From assembly GCA_036924085.1 (NCBI GenBank), contig JAVGWX010000009.1, positions 57,826,331 through 57,890,330 on the forward strand: a stretch of 64,000 nucleotides of DNA, in the 5' to 3' direction. Shown piece after piece: positions 10,511 through 21,224 of the stretch; within the stretch, counting starts at the first letter, position 1; each line of letters opens with the position of its first letter. Below the pieces are notes generated by a model. It searched no databases, was not told the origin of the DNA, and saw only the letters and a program-made list of their open reading frames with translations. The position numbers and the translations under genes were made by a program. The DNA comes from Ariolimax columbianus. Its lineage: Eukaryota; Mollusca; Gastropoda; Stylommatophora; Arionidae.

Positions 10511-11320
10511 AGTTTATTGCAATGGTACTTGGTGCTGCAGGTTGTTAGCCATGTCCTAAGAATTGACAAAAATGGTGACTGCTCGAAAGAAATCAGAAGA
10601 AGACTAGCTATGGCAATGCAGAGACTGAACAGCCTGAAGAAATTATGGCAGGGCACCAACAAAACGATAAAAGTAAAAGTCTCGAGAGCCTGTGTTTTTC
10701 CTGTGGCAGCTTATGGTTGTGAAGCATGGACGATTACCAAAACTTCTAGACAAAGAATCAAATCCTTTGAGTCAAAATGTTACAGAAAGATCCCCAGAAT
10801 ACCCTGGACAGAGAAAAGAACAAATGTAGACATTCGGCAAGAACTGAGCATGGAGGAGAACTGGTTTATCAATTCCATTTTGGCTAGAAAATGCAAATAC
10901 TTTGGTCACATCAAGAGACTCAACGGTCTTGAGAGAACGGTAATGGAAGGTATGGTGCCAGGCAAAAGAGGAAGGGGTAGACCAAGAAGACGATGGCACC
11001 AAGATATCCAGGAGTGCCTGAGTATGACAGTGGCGGAAGCTGGTGTTTTGGCAAGGGAACGAGTTTCTTTCAGACAGACTGTGATGGGAGCGACGTTCTA
11101 CAAAGGACATGCTACATGATGATGTCCTAAGAAAACGACCTAATGCACATTGTTATGGGTTCTGAAGTGAAGGCGAGAGGTCGGCCTAATGCAACCTGGT
11201 AAAGAAACATAGAAGCCGAATTGAAAGTCATGAACCAGAGCAGGGGCAGGTCACAAAGGATTACTGCGGACCATATGTAGTGGAGGGAGTTTGTTGTCAC
11301 CAGGCGTGATGGTCCACTGA
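10511..11320 (+). pseudogene. LINE C-terminal relic split by another LINE
   Basis: Two halves join across an inserted element. 10520-10562 ends in a GHVLR-like motif. 11122-11320 continues LRKRPNAH, then ARGRPNATW, a stop, NIEAELKVMNQSRGRSQR and WREFVVTRRDG, a usual LINE C-terminal order. Stops replace two Trp codons. It is a dead fragment without a catalytic domain. Confidence 0.75.
10563..11121 (+). mobile_element. RTE-like LINE 3' fragment with 12-bp TSD
   Basis: Flanked by ATGTCCTAAGAA at 10551-10562 and 11122-11133. The 200-codon frame 10517-11119 is almost entirely this element: post-palm segments VFPVAAYGCEAWTITKTS, ESKCYRKI, SMEENWFINS, KCKYFGHIKRLNG, GKRGRGRPRRRWHQDIQ and the end GATFYKGHAT. 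It ends in an ATG-type repeat. The frame is undamaged across the fragment, suggesting a fairly recent insertion. The start codon at 10517 lies in the host sequence and is not meaningful. The same family recurs at 33.9-34.25 kb. Confidence 0.9.
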
Positions 11321-11710
11321 TCGGTTTGTCAATCCTTTGCCAATGATCCTATTTAAAAGACACTTCATCACAGTCAATTGAAGAGAATTACTCTTCCGTT
11401 AGCATTATGTAATCAAATTAACACTAAACTGCTCAATTTAGACTAAAAAGCCTGAACACAGAAGAAGAAGTAGGAAATATTGCTTTCAACTTGGACGAGT
11501 TGAACTCAGAAAATAAGCAACCAGAAAATAATGTGAATGAACCTAATATAACTGAGCATTCTACCTCTCTGTACCGGCTAGTCAGGCACTACATACTGAT
11601 CAGACAATGTTACACAGGGTCATGTAAATTAACTGAATAGGTAATGTTTGTCAGGGTTAGGTAAAATATACCGATCAGACAATGTTAGTCAGGTAAAATA
11701 TACTGGTGAT

Positions 11711-12816
11711 AAAAATATTATTGTCCATCGCAAGCGATAATGGCCACACCATCAGACGGTTTTGTCTTTATAATGTGATGTGTGCTGTATTTAGATTATA
11801 GTGAGGGAGTGAATGCGCTGGTCATCAATCTCACTCTTTTATCGAGTTGCCTTGAATCAGTGGCAAAATTATTGGTCAAGATGACCTGATCACGAAAAAC
11901 GAAGCACATCTCCAGATCAGCTTGCAGGTCTGGGAAGAAGAGTCGAAGAAGAGAGGAATGCACATCAGCAACTTCTAAACAAAAACCATGGTGATCGCCA
12001 GAGATGAAAAGAGACATCAGATAATCCTGGGAACACGAGTACTGGAGCAGGTCAGCAACTTTAAATATCTAGGAGTGGTAATAGACAGCAGGGGATGAAT
12101 CAAAGAGGAGTTAACTGCACGAAGGGCAGCAGCAGGTAGACTGTTCCATGCAATAAACAGAGGTTTCCTCAGTAGAAGAGAAATAAGCAGGAAAACAAAG
12201 ATGGATGTATACCGCTCGACCTATGTGCCTGTCCTGACATATGGATGTGAGTCATGGGCAATGACTACAGCAAAAGAAAGGCAATTACAAACTTCAGAAA
12301 TGAGGTACCTAAGAAAGGCGGTTCAGGTGATGAAAAGGGACAAGATCCGTAACCAGACAATACGTAGCAATCTTGAAGTTCAACCCCTGCAGACACGAGT
12401 GGAGCAGTCCCAACTACAGTGGTTTGGCCATGTCTGTAGAATGGAAGAAGATCGGATACCAAAGCGGTCATGGGAGATCAAAAGTCAAGGACGCAGACCC
12501 CGAGGACGTCCCAAAGTACGATGGGAAGACAACATACGACAGTTCCTAAGTGATAGAGGGCTGGATTGGAAAGAGGCCAGGAAAATGACGGCGGATAGAA
12601 CGCAGTGTGGCGTTCTCTTTGGCAAACCTCTACACCTCACGGTAGAAGAGGAGCGACTAAGTAAGTATGACTGGGGGTAACTCCAGATGCATGCACTCTG
12701 GTTTTACTTCTCGTGAGACCAGGGGTCGCTTGAAACTTGCAGGATTCGATCACCCACCGTTTCCGTTCATCACTGTGAGAGGCGAGTACCTTAACCTCTT
12801 GACTACAGCGACCTCC
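11711..12816 (-). mobile_element. SINE-C, reverse, containing a LINE
   Basis: The minus-strand SINE-C has its tRNA-like head at about 12740-12816 and its 3' hairpin end near 11720. It is flanked by ATACTGGTGAT (11700-11710) and ATACTGGTCAT (12817-12827), 10 of 11 identical, a TSD. The middle is interrupted at 11885-12666 by an RTE-like LINE. Compare the uninterrupted copy at 61575-61910. Confidence 0.85.
11885..12666 (+). mobile_element. RTE-like LINE, second copy, 5'-truncated
   Basis: Begins at CCTGATCACG, equivalent to 4665 in the first copy just after the FADD box, and ends CGACTAAGTAAGT as that copy does. ATGA on each side (11881-11884 and 12667-12670) is the likely TSD. It has only the thumb and C-terminus. 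The 159-codon frame 12201-12680 preserves LTYGCESWAM, RKAVQVMKRDKIRNQ, WFGHVCRMEED and GRRPRGRPKVRWEDNIRQF, including the 81-bp segment missing from copy one. Early frame breaks lie at the stop near 11976 and the one near 12097. Confidence 0.9.
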
Positions 12817-13115
12817 ATACTGGTCATACAGTGCTAGTCAGGGTCTGGTAAAATATACTGATCAGGACCTCACCTCTTCCATGCAGTTCTCTCTGGAATC
12901 AAGACCTGTTTCGCGACAGTCTGGCTAACGAGGTGGCGATCGACGGGATCCCCGTAGTAGTGAGTGAAAATCAGATGAAGTCAAACATAGCACAACCATC
13001 TGGAGGACCCCGGTACACATTCACCAGCATGCTCGATAAGTAATAACAACTACTACAATCCGCCACCAAACTCTATTTTCAGGACGTGCAAAAAAGTAAA
13101 GTTGCTGATCATGGA

Positions 13116-13799
13116 CTTTCAACGACAACAACAAAAACCTCTCTGTTTGACGTGTCCACCATGCCTAGAGAAAATAATCGAAAAAACCCATCACTGTACA
13201 TAGAGCTTGAGATCAAGAAGAAAGTGTCTATGTGTTTGGGATTTAAGATGTCACATTATTTGCTGGTCTCAACCTTGGAAGAAATCTCTGACTTGCAATA
13301 TGTTGCATCGGAAACCAAAATGCTGTTCATTATAACTTTAACAAGACATTTTACAATACAGTTGAACATGTGAACGAAAATCGGTCATTCTTTAAATGAC
13401 AAGATATACACACAAAAATAAAAAGGCAAGGAGACAAATCGCCCAAGATCAGAAGTATCACCCACGCAGCATATTGATCGTCAAGACAACGGAACTTAGT
13501 CGTCATCTGTTGTAATGAGAATTTTACAATTCATAGTAGGGTAAAGTTAGATTTTTGGAATAATGGAGAAAGTCGCACCAAGATGGCGGCTCGTTCGGAA
13601 TTGGTTTTTCGGCAAGCCTTTTTAACGGCCAATTGTTGATCGGAATATGTGTTTTCTGGACGGAATATATAGTCTAGAGCACTCGGTACCGCTGTAAAAG
13701 GGCGATGGTGGAACTGTGACTGGCCTAGCGAGTCGGAACAGTGCTTTCTTGTTCACACGATCATAGAATATGATAAAGGTCTCGAGCATCGTCATGTAA
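13116..13799. other. No recognised feature
   Basis: The short frame 13086-13373 has no recognisable domain. AT-leaning sequence with no repeat family seen elsewhere in the window. Confidence 0.4.
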
Positions 13800-13895
13800 A
13801 CCAATGTCCGTGGGGCAAACAGTCGGGCTCGATCTAGGGATTTCTTCATAACCTGACGCTGAAAGGCATAACAGGATAAAGTGAAAAGAAGAAGA
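13800..13895 (+). mobile_element. LINE 3'-end fragment
   Basis: CTTCATAACCTGACGCTGAAAGG and an AAAAGAAGAAGACC tail match the 3' end of the LINE at 48.25-48.61 kb and the minus-strand end at 21.24-21.32 kb. No coding motif is present. Confidence 0.65.
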
Positions 13896-14460
13896 CCAAT
13901 AACTGTTAGAATCCTTAACTACGGGACACGGAGTTAAGTCTCTTTACTTAGTCATGAAAGAGGTAGAGGGAGAGAGATGGAGGGACACGACGAGAGAGGA
14001 GAGATGGAGAGAGAATCAAAGTGGTATGTAGAACTAATACATCGTCATGGATGTGAATACTAGACACCGCTAACAAAGAAAATCCACTTGCAGCAAATTG
14101 AGGTCCAAGAGCCAGACCCTATGTATACCTAAAAAAGCAACCCCAATGACATCTATTACAAGAAAGCTAAATTACAAGATCACTTAAATAAGCAGAAGAC
14201 GGTCACCGATTTTTTATATAATATACCCAGAAAGGACTTCCTGTAACATATTGTGACACAATGGAAAGATCAATGGGAAGATAGGCAGAACAAAGATGGG
14301 ATTGACTATGCATAGCTGAGTCATTGTAGAGTCTAGGCTAGGAAATTGACATAAACCATTACTCTATGGAATTAGAAGTACCAGATTGGTCTTACTCATC
14401 ATTTCCATATAAGATTACACATGAATAAGTCATCAGTTCTTGAGTTTAAGTATAGATCAT
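13896..14460. other. No recognised feature
   Basis: A purine-rich AGAGAGATGGAGGGA stretch lies near 13960-14020; otherwise nothing recognisable. Confidence 0.4.
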
Positions 14461-14464
14461 CTGG

Positions 14465-15530
14465 ACTGGAGGTTAGGTTTGGCCATTGTGGGGGTTGTAC
14501 AATGTTCTGAATGAGTTTTCTAGTTTTGGTTGTTGTGGGTAGCAGAATGTTGTGAATGAGTTTTCTAGTTTTGGTCGTTGTTGTGGTAGAAGAATGTCTT
14601 GCATGGGTTTTTTAGTTTTGGTCGTTGTTGTGGTAGAAGAATGTTGTGAATAAGTTTTCTAGTTTTGGTCGTTGTTGTGGTAGAAGAATGTCTTGCATGA
14701 GTCTTTTAGTTTTGGTCATTGTTGTGGTAGAAGAATGTCTTGCATGAGTTTTAGTTTTGGTCATTGTTGTGGTAGAAGAATGTCTTGCATGAGTTTTAGT
14801 TTTGGGGTTTGTTGTGGTAGAAGAATGTCTTGCATGAGTTTTAGTTTTGGTCATTGTTGTGGTAGAAGAATGTCTTGCATGAGTTTTAGTTTTGGTCATT
14901 GTTGTGGTAGAAGAATGTCTTGCATGAGTTTTAGTTTTGGTCATTGTTGTGGTAGAAGAATGTCTTGCATGAGTTTTAGTTTTGGTCATTGTTGTGGTAG
15001 AAGAATGTCTTGCATGGGTTTTAGTTTTGGTCATTGTTGTGGTAGAAGAATGTCTTGCATGAGTTTTAGTTTTGGGGTTTGTTGTGGTAGAAGAATGTCT
15101 TGCAAAAGTTTTCTAGTTATGGTCGTTGTGCGGGTTGAAGAATGTCCTGCAAATGTTTCCTAGTTGTCATTGTAGAATGTCCTGCTGAGTTTTCTAGTTT
15201 TGGTCATTGTGGATATTGCAGAATGTCCTGTAGAAGTATTCGAGTTTTGGTCGTTGAAGGGGTTTAGAATGTCCTGCAGTTTTCTAGTTTTGGTCATTGA
15301 AGGGGTTGTAGAATGTCCAGTAAAAGTTTTCTAGTTTTGATCGTTGAAGGGCTTGTAGAATGTCCTGCTGAGTTTTCTAGTATTGGTCTTTGAAGGAGTT
15401 GTAGAATGTCCTGCTGAGTTTTCTAGTTTTGGTCATTGAATAGGTTGTAGAATGTCCTGCTGAGTTTTCTAGTTTTGGTCATTGAAGGGGCTGTAGAATG
15501 TCCTGCTGAGTTTTCTAGTTTTGTTGTCGC
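14465..15530. repeat. 45-bp minisatellite with degenerate edges
   Basis: The core from about 14690 to 15110 has exact 45-bp periodicity (TGCATGAG at 14741, 14786, 14831 and onward), with unit TTTTAGTTTTGGTCATTGTT then GTGGTAGAAGAATGTCTT. The left side has 47-bp units, and 15130-15530 has shorter units of about 40-50 bp sharing GTAGAATGTCCTGC and TTTTCTAGTTTTGGTC. A 45-bp period is divisible by three, which keeps both strands open; these are not genes. Confidence 0.95.
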
Positions 15531-17329
15531 CTGTAACGATAATTTTATCATATTTGTTTATTATTGTTTTAGACGAAACTCCAGATTGCTTAAATGCACT
15601 ATCAGTTGGCGTGTAATGAGATCTGGCAGTTAACCAAACAATAGCTAATGGTAGCTTCAATGCGTTATCTAACACTGCATTGAAATGGGGTTTTGGTGGC
15701 AAACTGAAGGTAAAGATAAGAAGAGCTGTATGCCCATTTTCATGGATCACAGAGCAATCATTTAAGTACCGGTAACAGAGTAAATAGACCCTCAGTCTCA
15801 CTGACGGTTTTGTGACTACATTGGCTACAAGGATTTTCCCTGGCTAGCCAAGAGGAAAGATACATCTGACACATGAAAGAAGCCTACAGCTCCCCACATC
15901 TACCGACACAAGTGGATAGAAGATGGTGATGAGGATAATATCAACTGAGACTAGAGGTGGTTATCTGAGACCTCAATAACTGTTGTATCTGACTCTCAAT
16001 CTTTGCCTCAGAAGGTATAGAAGGCATTGCTATGACGTGGATTTATTTCATATAGTGATGTTTCAGTCTTTCAAAGACGTGCATGGTTTACTGCCCTTGT
16101 CTTGCTTTGGGTTAATGACAGTATCAGTGCAGACATTCTGGCTTAGAAAGTACTGGATAGGAAATTACGTCCAGGTATGGATGGCACTACGATTCAATCT
16201 ATGGACGCCTCTTCAATCCATCAATTCGCAATCCACAGACTGCAGAAATTTGACATCAAATGTGAAATGACTAGGGAAGGGCGACTGAGACGGAAAACTG
16301 GAGTGTGTACATGCAAGGAGCTACTGAGTCCGCCAGAATAAATACTTTTCACTATTTGCTGAAAGAACCAGGAATACGGGTCTGCCTGATATATATTTAT
16401 ATATATATCTAAACCCTTTACACCCCAATTCTTAAAGCAGGACATGCATATTCATCATAGCATGAAACGATCCACTTCCATGCCAGATATGTGTACCATT
16501 TACCATTTCTTGACAACAGCGATTTAATTTGATAATTTGTTCTAATATAAAATGCAACTGAAAGATTGCATTAGACAGAATAATGGTTACAATTTCCAGA
16601 AGAAGAAATTGCTTGTTAGGGTGTAATGAGCTAACTATACAGTTTCAAAATCCAAGAAAAATCACACAACCCCTATTTAAAACCAAAATGTTGTCAATCA
16701 CAGTTGAACAGGATGTGGTCTGACTAAATACAAGAAACATCGCATAATAAAAATAACACATAACAAAATCGAAACATAAAACCCAGCAGACAAACAAAAA
16801 GCTGTTGTTATGAAGCTGTCAGGATTGTTACATAGTCATGATTATGTCATTGTTTGAAGTATTCTATTTGTTATATAACTGGTTTATGAACAGTACATTT
16901 GGTCAGTGGTCGAACATCGGTGAAGAACAAAATAAAAATGGTTGCAAAAATGAAGCCTCTAACACACTTCCTTCCTTTTTGTTATAACACAACATGTCAG
17001 GAACATTTTTTAACGACGTTTCGCTAAATATCATATGTGCAATTGGTACTAAAACTGTAAATAAATAGTCAATTTACTGGTTTTTACGCTGACCTTTTAA
17101 GTATGAATCCTATTTGAGACGGCTTTCTTTAATTCATTATATTTGAAAATCGTGTACTATTTACAGAATATTTTATTGACAGGCAAGATAGAAGAATGAA
17201 AATAGAAAAAAAGAAAATTGTTTCAGTGAATTGTCATATAAAATGTGAACGTACCAACGCAAATTTGATGAAGTGAAAAAAGAAAAGAATACGTTTACCT
17301 TTAATGGAATAAATATAACTGACATCATT
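15531..17329. other. No recognised feature
   Basis: AT-rich sequence. Frames at 15469-15801 and 15983-16270 are short and resemble nothing I recognise. A TATATATA stretch lies near 16390. Confidence 0.4.
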
Positions 17330-18340
17330 CATGCCACTTTTATGGTAGCCTCGACTTTGAGTGTTTAGGTCTGCCTCTACTTCTCTTGTCCTGTCGATTC
17401 CAGAGAGCAGAGACTGTTTTGTATTAGGGGGTTTCCATAATGTTGTCCTTTTCATTGCCAATGTCTTATTTTCACATCTAGTCTCACTAGCATTTGCCCT
17501 GTTCTCACAGTTTTATATTAGTGACTTAATCATACAATTTTATTCCCCCAGTTTGGTGCAATCGTCCATTGATGAAAGTGTGCATCTTTTTGTTGTACTT
17601 TTCTTTGTTCCAGACGCCACAGAGCCATACGGTAGAGGGAATATGACATTGTATTTGAAGATCTGTATTTTTTGTGGTAGACTTATTTCTTTCGATTTCC
17701 AGAAATTTACATAATGCAATAAACGCTTCTTTGCCTTTTGTAGTATTGTTAATTTGAAATCTATCAGTTCCTCTGAACTTGTCTATATTGCTACCAAGAT
17801 ATATGAATGAATCTACCTCTAGCAGTATTGCCCCCCTCTATCCCCAAATACTCTCTCATTTGGTGCTTTTTTTTTATTCACAAATAATATTTTTTTGGTA
17901 AGCAAAAGTCATGTTCTTATAATCCAGTCAACAGTCAGTGGAAAGAGAAATGTTGATAAGAGGCGGCTGTCTCACCCCAGCTCTTATCTCATAGGTCTCC
18001 GTAAGCTCTTCATCTTGTAGAACTCTACGGTTTTCTTAATTATTGTTTGGGAACATCAGAGGCACTCAATAGTGCCTGAGCAATTTTCAAAGTGATTCCC
18101 TATCTAAACGATCAAATGTCTTCTCATAATTTACGAATACGATACAAAGTTATGCATTCCAGTCTACATGTTGAACAATTCATCGCGGTACAGTTATCTG
18201 GTCAACATAGAATATATTTTCTCAAAACCTGCCTGCTCGTTCCACATCTGTTTAACTATGACCTCTTTCAGTCATTCTAAAATAATTCAGTTCAATCTCC
18301 TACCCCTATAATTTGGACTCTGTTGCAGATCCCTCGTTTT
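17330..18340 (-). pseudogene. LINE reverse-transcriptase relic
   Basis: Minus-strand pieces in order: GCLLSPLLF-like remnants and a VDWIIRT segment near 17920-18000, FIYLGSNID near 17790-17830, IALCKF / RNKSTTK near 17700, TTLWKPPNTKQSLL near 17410-17450 and a TREVEADLNTQSRG end near 17350-17390. The same family recurs at 44.89-45.42 kb. Frames change often; no catalytic YADD box is readable. The family ends in a GRPK-type C-terminus. Confidence 0.65.
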
Positions 18341-18344
18341 CCAG

Positions 18345-19112
18345 TAATTGAACTACTTAGTATTTCGAATGTGTGGAATCTACATTGAACACTCCAATGG
18401 TGACACAGAAAATCATTCCATACCAGCAGGAGAGACCTGTACCAATTTCAGAGCTGAAGCAAGACCTGTTCATGCAGCAACTCAGATTCTTATCAGCCAA
18501 AACATAATTAAAAGGAAAACAATAATTCTAACAGACTCCAAGAGTGTACTCCAAGCTACAAACAAGATAGACTCTCACATGAAATAAAATACAACATAGG
18601 ATTGCTGTCTCAAAAAAACAGATTTAGTCCTACAATGGATTTCGGCCCTCTGTGGGATCCCTGGAAACAAGAAAGCAGATGAGCTCTAAAAGCCGGATGT
18701 CGCAGCAAGCAGATTCTCACATAGCTATGAAGAAGCGAAGACACTCATCGAACGATCCATGAGAACAGAATGGGGAGTACAGCAAAAAGAATACAAGCTA
18801 GAAAATGACAGCATATACAAATTTGGCAGAGATGGGCAAACAAAAATCTTCAGACTTAAAACGAGACCCTTTAGACTCAAGGCCCACCTCCACACAATAT
18901 ATCTCAGAGATACTGCCACGGCGATTGTGGTGCGCCCAAGCAAATACCAGAACATATTCTACAAGAATTCCCTACCTATGCAGACCAAAGACAGGCAGTC
19001 TGGCCTGGAGGAGCGACCATGCTCGAAAAGCTGTGGGGGACCGGCGAAGACCTGAAATTTCCTTCGTGAACCTCACGGGACTAGAAGCATAGCATGTTGA
19101 TTGATGAAGAAG
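18345..19112 (+). pseudogene. LINE RNase H and zinc-knuckle relic
   Basis: RNase H segments are clear: GIYIEHSNGD and IPAGETCTNFRAEA (18370-18460), ILTDSKSVLQA (18525-18560) and a QWISALCGIPGNKKADEL segment (about 18632-18688). Downstream are a RLKAHLHTIYLRDT segment (18875-18920), a CDCG...EHILQEFPTYADQRQ zinc-knuckle-like segment (18922-18981) and an end WPGGATMLEKLWGTGEDLKF. The tail is GATGAAGAAGAAG. This matches I/Jockey-group LINEs with an RNase H domain. Stops at about 18585 and 18688 and frameshifts make it a pseudogene. Confidence 0.85.
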
Positions 19113-19904
19113 AAGTAATCAAACTAACTGGTATTGAAGTTGTTAGATCATGTCAGGTCAATGTCCTCATCAAGCCTATTTAGCTCAGTTTATCCCATGC
19201 TTCATTGCGTCTTTAATCCTGGTAAATAGTGATGTCTTGGTCATCTGCAAATTTGATGGTACATATTATATTATTTCTCTATTGATCAAGAATATTCCAT
19301 TTCCGGGTAGCTTCTAAATTCTTCCATCATGATATCAGAATAAGGATTACATAGGTCATGTAATATTAACATTCCACTCTGTGTGATGTGTTTTAAACAA
19401 AAATTGGATCTACGCTTGGTATAGAAATTGATTGAACAGAGCAAAGGCACTAAACTAAAGTCAGTAAAGGTCAACAGCAACAGTTTCTTTGTTCAGCAAG
19501 AAACTATACAAACTCAGTGGTTAAAGTCGTGGTTAAAGTCGATGTTAGCGTGCACTATTAGACTTATCAAACTATTTCTTGCGCATTCAACAGTATCCAG
19601 ATTTGTTGTTAGAATTATAATGATACCTGGTAATGTATGGTCTGTATGTTACATTCTTAAATCGCTTATCTAGATTTAATTTTAATTGAACGGCCAACTT
19701 ACACCTGCTGTTGAGAGAACAGGAAACGTGGCCAGATTTTCTTGTTATTGCTGAACCAAACTAAACGCCTGAAAAAATGTTAATCGTGTATACACATTTG
19801 ATTCTTGGTGCAATCTATTTTTTTTTTAACGGTTATATTCATAGGCGCACGTCTTAAAAAAAAATAAAACATGTAGTTTGCATCACCATCATCATCTGGT
19901 TTAT
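19113..19904. other. No recognised feature
   Basis: AT-rich. 19113-19290 may hold more minus-strand RT sequence, but I could not confirm a motif. Confidence 0.3.
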
Positions 19905-20118
19905 CACTTTTTCTACTTCTTCGAACTCTCTCAGCGGTCTACTTGAATTTGTTCAAAGAAAGCAGCGGTCAATCTTAGGCTGTCGCAACTGCAATAGAGC
20001 TCGTCTAGTGTTGCCACTGGTGATGACCACATATGCTTTCTCTGGTCCTCGTATGTCGGGCAATTTTTCAGCAGATGTTTTCCCAGTACCACAGATGCAT
20101 TCGTCAGTAGCACCTATC

Positions 20119-20393
20119 TTCAATCTATTTTTTTTTTTTTTTTTGCGTTCGCCTTATTTATCTATTCCTCAAGGCGTGTGTGCGTTACACTGTGGTTTTT
20201 ATTTTTCGCCTGTCGGCCCAGTGCATCCGACTTCAGCATGCATTTTATGTAAGGGTCTGCTTCCTCCTGCATTTTCTAAGGTATTGCTTCCCCGGGGTAA
20301 CGGCCGGTGCTGTGATGGGGATCGAACCCAGCACCTTCTGGTTGTGAGCCGTGCCACTTAACCACTAGGCCACGCCGTCCCCTTCAATCTATT
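20119..20393 (-). mobile_element. SINE-A with perfect 11-bp TSD
   Basis: The TTCAATCTATT repeat flanks the element at 20119-20129 and 20383-20393. The minus-strand head has an A-box near 20360-20372 and B-box GGTTCGATCCCC near 20318. The full body and a poly-A tail (T-run 20130-20144) are present. It is inserted in a LINE and joins the two halves cleanly when removed. It is one of the two best-preserved SINE-A copies in the window. Confidence 0.95.
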
Positions 20394-20692
20394 GAATAGA
20401 TGGTACCTCAGTCTGTTGTGGCCGGTGCGGATCTTGAAGACCACCACCTGCTCTCTTCTTTTGAACTGCTAATAAGCATCATTTTTTGTATAGCCAGTAT
20501 GTTCTGTTTCCCATTTACTCACGTGATTAGCTATACAACTGGCTATAACGTTAAAAAACACACCGTGTTTTTGCCCCCTAAAATGTTCGGCAGAAGACTT
20601 TCATGTATCATATTGTGTCCCAGTCAGCGCAATGTTCGTTCTTGTATCATTTGCAATAATTGTCTTTATGCGCCTACCTCAGTGAGGACATT

Positions 20693-20848
20693 GTCATTGG
20701 ATCTCCCTTTTGTCCAACTCAGTTTTTGCATGTCATTGGATCTCCCTTTTGTCCAACTCAATTTTTGCATGTCATTGGATCTCCCTTTTGTCCAACTCAA
20801 TTTTTGCATGTCATTGGATCTCCCTTTTGTCCAACTCAATTTTTGCAT
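20693..20848. repeat. 39-bp minisatellite, four copies, in LINE relic
   Basis: GTCATTGGATCTCCC recurs at 20693, 20732, 20771 and 20810. Units are nearly identical (one G/A difference). They lie upstream, on the minus strand, of the LINE RTGHNRL motif, in the stretch between RNase H and the zinc knuckle. Confidence 0.95.
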
Positions 20849-21224
20849 CCTACGGTTGCACCACATTATAAGCGTTTCAAAGCTTTTTTTCCTCCATGTT
20901 TCAGCCCTTCAATGCAATTAGCACAGGAGTAATGATGATTCTTTTCTTCAGTTTTATCCCGATATTATTTGAGGTTAGCAACGTCTGTTTTTCTTTTGAA
21001 GGTCTATTTTGCTAATACAGTCCATGTTCTTAATTTCGGTCTCATTGTGGGCATCTTCTGTTATGTTTTACGATTAACGAACACCGGAAAAATGGCTAAT
21101 ATATATTTTGTAAATTTACTCTGTTAATTTTTTGTATAACGGTAACAGTAATAGGCGTATTGCATTTTTAGAAAGTAGGCACAACTAGTTCTACGTAATG
21201 ATAGTTGTATATTCGTGTACGTCT

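Larger units (their letters stand above)
11560..13115 (+). mobile_element. CAA repeat copy, interrupted by SINE-C
   Basis: The left part 11560-11699 contains repeats of GTTAGTCAGG and TAAAATATACTGATCAG. The right part from 12828 continues with TCTGGTAAAATATACTGATC, the GGTGGCGATCGACGG segment, CATAGCACAACC and an AACGACAACAACAAAAACC tail near 13120. SINE-C plus a nested LINE sits between. Other copies are at 30.7, 35.6, 51.1, 56.1 and 59.3 kb. Confidence 0.8.
19905..20940 (-). pseudogene. LINE C-terminal relic with nested SINE
   Basis: Minus-strand reading after removal of the SINE at 20130-20382 gives RREQVVVFKIRTGHNRLRYH (about 20400-20460), LKIGATDE, then the CxCG zinc-knuckle (about 20080-20110), NCPTYEDQRKHMW and TAAFFEQIQVDR to about 19930. 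This is the post-RNase-H region of an I/Jockey-group LINE. The same C-terminal end, on the plus strand, is at 28.74-28.92 kb. A 39-bp array lies upstream at 20693-20848. Confidence 0.8.

Noticed and set aside
14612..15163. 140- and 156-codon frames with a repeated 15-residue motif
   Set aside because: Result of the 45-bp minisatellite. No flanking coding sequence or other gene signal.
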